From Streptomyces chrestomyceticus JCM 4735 (lineage in GTDB: Bacteria; Actinomycetota; Actinomycetes; Streptomycetales; Streptomycetaceae), in the NCBI RefSeq assembly GCF_003865135.1, contig NZ_BHZC01000001.1, positions 7,626,001 to 7,690,000 on the forward strand: a stretch of DNA of 64,000 nt, given 5' to 3'. The position numbers were made by a program, and so were the translations under genes. How positions within the stretch are numbered: the stretch's first letter is position 1; each line of letters opens with the position of its first letter. Positions 55,872-64,000 of the stretch are shown here, in pieces. The notes under the pieces were generated by a model. It saw nothing but the letters and a program-made list of their open reading frames with translations, made no database searches and was not told the DNA's origin.

Positions 55872-56390
55872 ATGCAGAGCACAGAGAGCAGGCAGGGCAC
55901 GGAGGGCACGCAGGAGGGAGCGGGAGCCGCCGCCGTACGGGCGCGCATTTCGAATCCGGCCGTGCTTCTCCCCGGTGTCACGGAACACGTCCTCGCCGTT
56001 CTCAAGGCGGTCAAGAAGGCCGGTGTCCCGCAGGGCACGCTCGACCTGGTCCACCTGCGGGCGAGCCAGATCAACGGATGCAGTTACTGCGTGCACGGCG
56101 GCACCTTGCAGGCCCAGAAGGCAGGTGAGCGTGACGAGCGGCTGCACACCGTGGCGGCCTGGGCCGACGCCCCCTTCTTCAGCCCGGCCGAGCGCGCCGC
56201 GCTGGCGCTCGCCGAGGCCGCCACCCGGCTCGGCGACCGTACCGACCCGGTGCCGGACGCGGTCTGGGACGAGGCCGCGGCGTACTACGACGAGCGGCAA
56301 CTCGCCGCTCTGGTCCTCATGATCGGTATGACGAATTTCTTCAACAGGGTCAATGTCACGACCCGGCAGGTCGCGGGCGAAGCCTGGTAA
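55872..56390 (+). CDS. AhpD-like/carboxymuconolactone decarboxylase-family protein
   Basis: 172 residues. Core LVHLRASQINGCSYCVHGGT contains the CxxC and the nearby His of AhpD-like reductases. VLMIGMTNFFNRVNVTTRQV is the usual C-terminal helix. It could reduce a peroxide or act on a small organic substrate; ECF41-linked members are of unresolved function. It is divergent from the sigma factor and preceded by its matching promoter. CAGGAG lies about 6 nt before the ATG. Confidence 0.92.
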   Translation: MQSTESRQGTEGTQEGAGAAAVRARISNPAVLLPGVTEHVLAVLKAVKKAGVPQGTLDLVHLRASQINGCSYCVHGGTLQAQKAGERDERLHTVAAWADAPFFSPAERAALALAEAATRLGDRTDPVPDAVWDEAAAYYDERQLAALVLMIGMTNFFNRVNVTTRQVAGEAW

Positions 56391-56589
56391 GAGCCTCTGG
56401 TCCGATCCGGTGGTCCGAGCCGGCGGTCCGGCTCGGCGGCCCTGTCCGGCGCCTGACCTGAGGGTCTGACCTGAGGGCCAGACCCGACGGCCCGGCCCGG
56501 CGCCCGACCCGCCGCCGGTCCGACCGGGCCGGGCCGCCGGCTCGGATCGGCCCGACCGCACCGACCGCACCGACCCCGCCCCCCCCGCC

Positions 56590-57222
56590 TCAACCGAACC
56601 GCACGTGCTTCACGCTCGTCCACGTACGGCGCAACCGCCCACGGAGCGCGCTGTCGGTGTCGGGAGCCAGCGCCAGCCCGGCCGAGGCGGCGATGTGATC
56701 GGCGACCTGTGGGACCGTACGCCGGTCGGTCCACACGTGCTCGCTGAACTCCGGCCCCCGCAGCCGCTCCAGACAGTGGTCCAGCTTCGCCACGGCGAAG
56801 CTCTCCCGCCGCAACGGGGTGTCCTTCCCGGCGACGTACCCCACGAGATGCCCGAAGCCGCGCTCCCGCAGCCGCCGCAGCACCGTCCGCCGGTCCGCGA
56901 GCAGCGCGAAGTGCCGGACGTCGTGGCCGCGGTCCCGCAGCCGGCCGACGATCTCGTCGAAGTAGGCCGTCTCCACGAGCGTCATCGGGGCGATCACCGG
57001 GCCCGGGTGCTCGGTCAGGACCAGGTCCAGCACCTCGTGGACGCCCTGTCGCCAGGCCGGGAGGTTCTGGAAGTCGCCGCGCAGGGCCGGCGGTGTCATC
57101 CGGTGCAGGCCGAAGCCGACGTGCTCGGGGTCGCAGATCACGCTGCCGGGGAGCCGGCGCTGGATCTCGTGCGCGGTCTGCGTCTTGCCGCCGCCGAAAG
57201 GGCCGTTGATCCACAGGAGCAT
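56590..57222 (-). CDS. TmrB-like AAA-family ATPase
   Basis: 210 residues. The P-loop GPFGGGKT (7-14) follows MLLWIN. PEHVGFGLHRM, DFQNLPAWRQ and MTLVETAYFDEIVGRLRDRG resemble TmrB of Bacillus, a tunicamycin-resistance protein, and zeta-toxin-like kinases. The C-terminal ~30 residues are basic. Resistance is not proven. It stands between convergent AhpD-like and downstream-oriented KAS II genes; ATG at 57222. Confidence 0.82.
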   Translation of the reverse strand: MLLWINGPFGGGKTQTAHEIQRRLPGSVICDPEHVGFGLHRMTPPALRGDFQNLPAWRQGVHEVLDLVLTEHPGPVIAPMTLVETAYFDEIVGRLRDRGHDVRHFALLADRRTVLRRLRERGFGHLVGYVAGKDTPLRRESFAVAKLDHCLERLRGPEFSEHVWTDRRTVPQVADHIAASAGLALAPDTDSALRGRLRRTWTSVKHVRFG

Positions 57223-57284
57223 GGCGGCACTCTACGAGTACGGGCTCCCGTGGCTCCCTCGGGGCGAGGACTTCACGCCGCCCT

Positions 57285-58508
57285 TCAAGGCGCCGCCGTG
57301 AACACCAGGCTCGCATTGTGCCCGCCGAAGCCGAAGGAGTTCGTGAGGGCGGAGGACAGGGCGCCCTTCCGCGGCCCGCCCATGACGACGTCGAGGCCGA
57401 TCTCCGGGTCGAGGGTGTCGATGTTCTGCGTCGCGGGGACGACACCGTCGCGTACGGCGAGGATCGCGGCGAGGGCACCGGCCGCTCCGGCCGCGCCGAA
57501 AAGGTGGCCGGTCATCGACTTGGTCGCGGTGACGGACGGGTGGGTGCCGATGGCCTCCGTGATCGACCGGGCCTCCGTGAGGTCGCCCAGGTGAGTGGAG
57601 GTCGCATGGGCATGCACATGCTCGATGTCGCGCGGGGGCAGCCCGGCGGCGGACAGGGCCAGCCGCATCGCGCGGACCTGCCCCTCGGGGTGTGCGGCCG
57701 TGATGTGGTGGGCGTCCGAGGTGACGCCCGCGCCCGCGAGGGTGGCGTGCGCGCGGGCCGCGCGGGCGGCGGCGAACCCGGCGCGTTCCAGAACGACCAC
57801 CGCCGAACCTTCGCCGATCACGAAACCGTCCCGGTCGACATCGAACGGGCGCGACGCCAGCTCCGGCTCGTCGTTGCGCGTCGAATGCGCCCTGGCCTGG
57901 GCGAAGCCCGCCAGCGGCAGCGGGTGGACACACGCCTCGGCGCCGCCCGCCACCACCACGTCGGCCCGGCCGAGGCGGATCAGGTCCAGGCCCATGGCGA
58001 TGGCCTCGGCCCCGGAGGCGCAGGCGCTGACCGGCGTGTGGGCGCCGCCGCGCGCCCCCAGGTCGATGCTGACCCAGGCGGCGGGCCCGTTCGCCATCAG
58101 CATCGGGACGGTGTGCGGGGACACCTTCCGTACGCCGGACGTTTCGAGTACGTCGTCCTGTCCGAGCATGGTGAGGGCGCCGCCCGTGCCCGTACCGATC
58201 ACCACGGCCAGCCGCTCCGGATCGACGGCCGGCGCCCCCGCGTCGGCCCACGCCTCCCGGGCCGCCACGAGCGCGACCTGTTCGCACCGGTCCATCCGCC
58301 GGGCCTGCACCCGGTCCAGGACTGTCCCGGGCTCGACCGCGAGCCGGCCCGCGATCCGTACGGGCAGTCCGGCCGCCCACTCCTCCTCGATGGCGCTGAT
58401 GCCGGACCGCCCGGCCAGCATGGCCTCCCAGGTCGAGGCGGCGTCCCCGCCCAGCGGCGTCGTGGCTCCGAGGCCGGTGACCACCACATCCTCGGTGACT
58501 GTACGCAC
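57285..58508 (-). CDS. Beta-ketoacyl-ACP synthase II (FabF-like)
   Basis: 407 residues. VVVTGLGATTPLG, then Cys163 in SACASGAEAI, and the two catalytic histidines in HAHATSTHLGD and FGFGGHNASL. It condenses malonyl-ACP with acyl-ACP. There is no ACP, FabD or FabH gene adjacent, so it is an orphan of the main fatty-acid cluster. GTG at 58508 with GGGGG 8 nt upstream. A TmrB-like gene follows on the same strand, 62 bp after the stop. Confidence 0.94.
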   Translation of the reverse strand: MRTVTEDVVVTGLGATTPLGGDAASTWEAMLAGRSGISAIEEEWAAGLPVRIAGRLAVEPGTVLDRVQARRMDRCEQVALVAAREAWADAGAPAVDPERLAVVIGTGTGGALTMLGQDDVLETSGVRKVSPHTVPMLMANGPAAWVSIDLGARGGAHTPVSACASGAEAIAMGLDLIRLGRADVVVAGGAEACVHPLPLAGFAQARAHSTRNDEPELASRPFDVDRDGFVIGEGSAVVVLERAGFAAARAARAHATLAGAGVTSDAHHITAAHPEGQVRAMRLALSAAGLPPRDIEHVHAHATSTHLGDLTEARSITEAIGTHPSVTATKSMTGHLFGAAGAAGALAAILAVRDGVVPATQNIDTLDPEIGLDVVMGGPRKGALSSALTNSFGFGGHNASLVFTAAP

Positions 58509-61171
<2,663 letters not shown>

Positions 61172-61180
61172 TACGGAGCC

Positions 61181-61222
61181 GGGGCGGTCGGCGGGCGGGT
61201 GTTCCCGTCCGCCGGCCGCCCC
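61181..61222 (+). terminator. Terminator after idh
   Basis: An interrupted GC stem (GGGGCGG...CCGCCCC, with inner CGGCGG/CCGCCG pairing) 10 bp after the idh stop. Confidence 0.6.
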
Positions 61223-61233
61223 GCACTCGTACG

Positions 61234-61280
61234 ACGGGTCCGCCCCGGCCGGCAATTCTGCCCGGCCGGGGCGGACCCGT
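61234..61280. terminator. Second, perfect hairpin between idh and convergent gene
   Basis: A 19-bp perfect stem with a 9-nt loop. It separates idh from the convergent monooxygenase gene and can act on both strands. Confidence 0.7.
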
Positions 61281-61346
61281 GTCCGTACGGTCCGCGTGGC
61301 CTCGGACCCGTCTCCGTACGGACTGCGTGGACAACCCGGAGCCCGC

Positions 61347-62459
61347 TCACGGCACCAAGTGCACCAGCCCCTCCGCGCACCTCTTCGCCAAGTCGGCCGA
61401 CCGAGGGAGCATCAGCTCCTCGTACGCACGTACCGCGTCGTCCACCCGCTCCTCACCGACCAGCGCCTGCGCCAGCTCGGCGCCGTCGAGCAGCGCGTGG
61501 TTGACGCCCACGCCGAGGGGCGGCATCAGATGCGCGGCGTCCCCCAGCAGCGTGACGCCCGGAACGTGCTCCCAGACGTGCGGTACGGGCAGCGCGAACA
61601 GCGGCCGGTTGGCGAAGCCGTGGTCACCGTTGAGCATGGCGTACCGCAGGCCCTCGGCCCATCCGTCGAGCCGCGTACCCAGGTACGCACGCATCGCCGC
61701 CGTGTCCTCCACGTCCAGCCCGGCGGCCGTGTGCCAGTCCAGCGGAGCCCGAAAGGCCACGTACGTACGGATATGGCCGTTGCTGTTCCGCTGGGCGAAC
61801 AGGATCGTGGAACCGGACTCCGCCACCAGCGTGCCCGGCCCGACCAGCCGCGCCAGGGCGGGATGGCGTACGTCGCTGTCGTCGAAGCCCGTCTCGACGA
61901 AGGCGACGCCCGTGTAGGCGGGGAGGGCGTCCGAGACGGCCGGGCGGACCCGCGACCACGCGCCGTCGGCGCCGACGACCAGGTCGAAGACCTCGGAGGT
62001 GCCGTCCGCGAACTCCAGTCGGCAGGTGCCGTCATCGAGCGGCACGGTGCCGCTGACGGCGCTTCCCCAGCGGACCGTCCCCGGCGCGAGCGAGTCCAGC
62101 AGCAGCCCCCGCAGGTGGCCCCGGTCGATTTCCGGCCGGTCCTCGACGCCCGCGCCCTCGTCCCCGGGCGGCCACTCCTGTTCCATGGCGGCCGCGGTGA
62201 CGTGATCCACCTTCCGCCACTCCTGGCCCTCGGGGCGGGACAGGGCGTGGAACCGGTCGAGCACCCCCGCCGCGCGCAGCGCCGCCTGGCCCGTCTCGGG
62301 GTGCAGGTCGAGCGAGCCGCCCTGCGGGCGGGCGTCGAAGGCCGCCTCGCGCTCGAACACGGTGACGGAACGGCCGTGGAGCTGCAGCACGCGGGCACAC
62401 ACCAGGCCACCGGGGCCCGCGCCGACGACGGCGACACGGGCCTCACGGGTGAGGTTCAT
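61347..62459 (-). CDS. FAD-dependent monooxygenase, TetX-like
   Basis: 370 residues. GxGxxG in VAVVGAGPGGLVCARVL (about 9-25), the DG motif in VVGADGAWSRVR, and the GD motif in LLGDAAHLMPPLGVGVN. QGGSLDLHPETGQAAL after the first strand is typical of TetX-type flavoproteins, which hydroxylate aromatic substrates including tetracyclines. Substrate unknown. ATG at 62459. It is divergent from a TetR gene with AT-rich direct repeats between them. Confidence 0.9.
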   Translation of the reverse strand: MNLTREARVAVVGAGPGGLVCARVLQLHGRSVTVFEREAAFDARPQGGSLDLHPETGQAALRAAGVLDRFHALSRPEGQEWRKVDHVTAAAMEQEWPPGDEGAGVEDRPEIDRGHLRGLLLDSLAPGTVRWGSAVSGTVPLDDGTCRLEFADGTSEVFDLVVGADGAWSRVRPAVSDALPAYTGVAFVETGFDDSDVRHPALARLVGPGTLVAESGSTILFAQRNSNGHIRTYVAFRAPLDWHTAAGLDVEDTAAMRAYLGTRLDGWAEGLRYAMLNGDHGFANRPLFALPVPHVWEHVPGVTLLGDAAHLMPPLGVGVNHALLDGAELAQALVGEERVDDAVRAYEELMLPRSADLAKRCAEGLVHLVP

Positions 62460-62509
62460 GGTTCCCCTCCGAGGGTGAATGGAACGCCGGACCGACTGCC
62501 CGGCGCCTC

Positions 62510-62574
62510 ACCAAAAAAGCACACCCACTAAAAAAGCGCAATCGCTAAACTTTTGAACTCGCTAAGCCGTGGAG
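62510..62574. promoter_or_regulatory. AT-rich operator region with direct and inverted repeats
   Basis: AAAAAAGC occurs twice (62513-62520 and 62530-62536 region), AGCG-caat-CGCT is an inverted repeat, and TCGCTAA occurs twice (near 62542 and 62560). The AT content is unusual for this DNA. It is the likely binding site of the adjacent TetR. Confidence 0.45.
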
Positions 62575-62580
62575 TAAGCT
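62575..62580 (+). promoter_or_regulatory. -10 element TAAGCT, probable leaderless promoter
   Basis: TAAGCT lies 6 nt before the GTG at 62587, with no ribosome-binding site. Confidence 0.4.
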
Positions 62581-62586
62581 GCACCC

Positions 62587-63218
62587 GTGACCGAACCCGC
62601 CCCCCGCATCGAGCCGCCCGCCCCCGCCCCGGCCGGTACCGGCGCCCCGGTCGGCCGCCGCGAACGCAAGAAGGCCCAGACCCGACAGGCCCTGGCCGAC
62701 GCCGCGCTGCGGCTCTTCCTCGAACGCGGCTTCGAGCAGGTCGGCGTCAAGGAGATCGCAGAAGCCGCCGACGTATCGGTGACGACCCTGTTCAAGCACT
62801 TCGCCAGCAAGGAAGCGCTCGTCTTCGACCTGGAGGGGGACATCGAGGCGTCCCTCGTCGCCGCCGTACGCGACCGCGCTCCCGGACAGTCGATCCTTCA
62901 GGCGCTCCGCGCGTACGTCCTGCTCACCCAGGAACACGCGGCCTCGCTCGACGTCACCGCGTTCGCCCGCCTGGTGGCCGACACCCCGCGCTACGCGACT
63001 ACGCCCACCGCATGTGGATGCGCCACGAAGCGGCCCTGGCACGCGCCATCGCCCAGGAAGCCGGCGCTCCCGAGGACGACGTCACCTGCGCCGCCCTGGC
63101 CCACTTCGCCCTCGCCTCCCGCACTCTCACGGGCGGGCGGCCCGCACCCCGCCAGGCCACCGAAGAAATCTTCGACCTGCTGGAGCGGGGATGGGCGGCG
63201 GTCCGCCCGGAGAGCTGA
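62587..63218 (+). pseudogene. TetR-family regulator, one-base frameshift
   Basis: The 5' frame (GTG 62587) has the TetR helix-turn-helix: RERKKAQTRQALADAALRLF, then VGVKEIAEAADVSVTTLFKH and FASKEALVFD, and continues to TAFARLVADTP. The 3' frame continues LRDYAHRMWMRHEAALARAI and ends with FDLLERGWAAVRPES. The span is 3n+2; one extra G at about 62987-62991 (CCGCG to CCGGCG) restores ADTPALRDYAHRMW, a typical TetR ligand-domain helix. It probably represses the divergent TetX-like gene. Confidence 0.82.
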
Positions 63219-63273
63219 CGGGCGCGCCGCAGGCAGGCGCCGGGGCAGCGGAAGTGGCCGGCGCCGGCCATGA

Positions 63274-64000
63274 TCAGGACCGGCGGCGGGGCTTGCCGCG
63301 CCGGGCTCCCTTCGCGGCACCGGTACCCGAGCCGCTGCGCGGGCCCTTACCGGCCGGCTTGCCGGTCCTGCCGACTGCGGGCTTACGGGCACCAGCCTTA
63401 CCCGCGCTCTTGGCCTGCGGCTGAGCCTTGGCCTTGGCCTCGGGCTGGGTACGGCCGCGCGTGCTGTTGACGGTCCGGCCGCGGACGATGCCGATGAAGT
63501 CCTCGACCTGATCGGTGGTCCGCTCCTCCGGCCAGGCCAGCGCGACCTGGGACTGCGGGGCGTCCGTCAGCGTCCGGTACTTCAGATCCTTGCGGTGGTA
63601 CAGCCGGGCCAGCGACTGCGGGACGACCAGCAGGCCGATGCCCGCCGCGACCAGCTCGACGGCGTCGGCCGTCGTCGCGGGCCGCTCGAACGCGGGCTGC
63701 CCCGGCGGGCGCTCCCAGCCGAGGGTGTCGTCGAGGGGATGCAGCACGACCTCGTCGGCCAGATCCTCCGTGGAAACCTCGTCGGCCGCCGTGAAGAGGT
63801 GGTCCTTCGGGACCACGACCACCGTCGTCTCCGTATAGAGGGGGATCGCGCTGAAGAACGTCCGGTCGGCAGGCAGCCGTACGAAACCCGCGTCGGCGCC
63901 GCCGTCCCGCAGGACGTCGTACGCCGCACCGGCGGACGTCGCGACGAGTTCCAGCGGGATGCCGGGCAGCCGCTCGTTCCAGATACGCACCCACTTCGTG
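63274..64000 (-). CDS. LysR-type regulator, C-terminal part (runs off the window), with basic tail
   Basis: The last ~242 residues of a minus-strand gene. LVATSAGAAYDVLRDGGADA, VVVVPKDHLFTAADEV, AGIGLLVVPQSLARLYH and LALAWPEERTTDQVEDFIGI-type sequence match the effector-binding domain of LysR proteins. The DNA-binding half lies beyond 64000. After the domain there is a ~60-residue tail rich in Lys, Arg, Ala, Gly and Pro (AKAQPQAKSAGKAGARK, ending GKPRRRS), which is unusual in this family and resembles histone-like tails. Confidence 0.86.
   Translation of the reverse strand, partial: TKWVRIWNERLPGIPLELVATSAGAAYDVLRDGGADAGFVRLPADRTFFSAIPLYTETTVVVVPKDHLFTAADEVSTEDLADEVVLHPLDDTLGWERPPGQPAFERPATTADAVELVAAGIGLLVVPQSLARLYHRKDLKYRTLTDAPQSQVALAWPEERTTDQVEDFIGIVRGRTVNSTRGRTQPEAKAKAQPQAKSAGKAGARKPAVGRTGKPAGKGPRSGSGTGAAKGARRGKPRRRS

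Noticed and set aside
57285..58508. Part of a polyketide or fatty-acid cluster
   Set aside because: The KAS II gene has no neighbouring ACP, acyltransferase, ketoreductase or chain-length-factor gene.

Overview
The window is high-GC actinobacterial DNA of Streptomyces type. The evidence is strong third-position G/C bias, many GTG starts, leaderless TANNNT promoters, and a chromosomal core (infC-rpmI-rplT, rRNA methyltransferase, orphan sensor kinase, pheS-pheT, TPR regulator, NUDIX) in the order I remember from Streptomyces coelicolor around SCO1592-SCO1621. I see no phage, transposase, CRISPR array, tRNA, rRNA or biosynthetic cluster. Gene names come from reading motifs in the translations, without database searches.

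Layout. 1-5.5 kb: the start of a 5'-3' exonuclease (cut by the window edge), then a glycine-betaine/proline ABC system whose permease carries two tandem substrate-binding domains, then a BtuF-like protein. 5.5-8.4 kb: a TDT exporter divergent from a LysR regulator, and a small secreted protein. 8.6-15.3 kb: an ethanolamine-type gamma-glutamylation locus. FCD regulator, ethanolamine permease and PuuD-like amidase run on the minus strand; glnA4-like ligase, aldehyde dehydrogenase and SDR run on the plus strand; an 11-bp palindrome lies between them. 15.4-21 kb: secreted HAD phosphatase, PLP enzyme, and a frameshifted Pro-rich membrane protein translationally coupled to a mycosin-like protease. 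21.2-34.5 kb: SseB-like protein, aquaporin, DUF1844, infC-rpmI-rplT with a leader attenuator and an ATC start, rRNA methyltransferase, orphan kinase, pheST, PP2C phosphatase, HTH-TPR regulator, NUDIX hydrolase. 34.5-41 kb: coiled-coil membrane protein, 3-hydroxyacyl-CoA dehydrogenase, GHL10 hydrolase, broken DUF1918 gene, EamA transporter and MocR regulator with overlapping start codons, and an acetyltransferase.

41-47 kb is a sugar operon on the minus strand (binding protein, two permeases, PfkB kinase, GH4 glycosidase) without its own ATPase. 47-54 kb is more variable: IPT/TIG secreted protein, acetyltransferases, IMPase-like protein divergent from a double Lrp regulator, a VOC protein, and about 1 kb of repeat-rich non-coding DNA. 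54-58.5 kb holds a DUF4097 lipoprotein, an ECF41-type sigma factor divergent from an AhpD-like protein with matching promoters for both, a TmrB-like ATPase and a KAS II enzyme. 58.9-64 kb holds monomeric isocitrate dehydrogenase, a TetX-like monooxygenase divergent from a TetR regulator, and a truncated LysR gene.

Six genes (Pro-rich membrane protein, DUF1918, sugar-binding protein, GNAT-like, TetR, all detailed below; the sixth count includes a possible indel discussed under the findings only where supported) should be read as five clear single-base losses: 18225-19534, 37655-37857, 45640-47084, 48408-49333 and 62587-63218. Each needs one extra base, in or beside a short G/C run, to restore a full-length protein. 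This looks more like systematic sequencing error than five independent pseudogenes. The most interesting regulatory signals are the infC leader, the paired ECF41 promoters, a repeated TTCACAC-N3-GTGTGAA palindrome near the HTH-TPR regulator, and overlapping or leaderless start regions.
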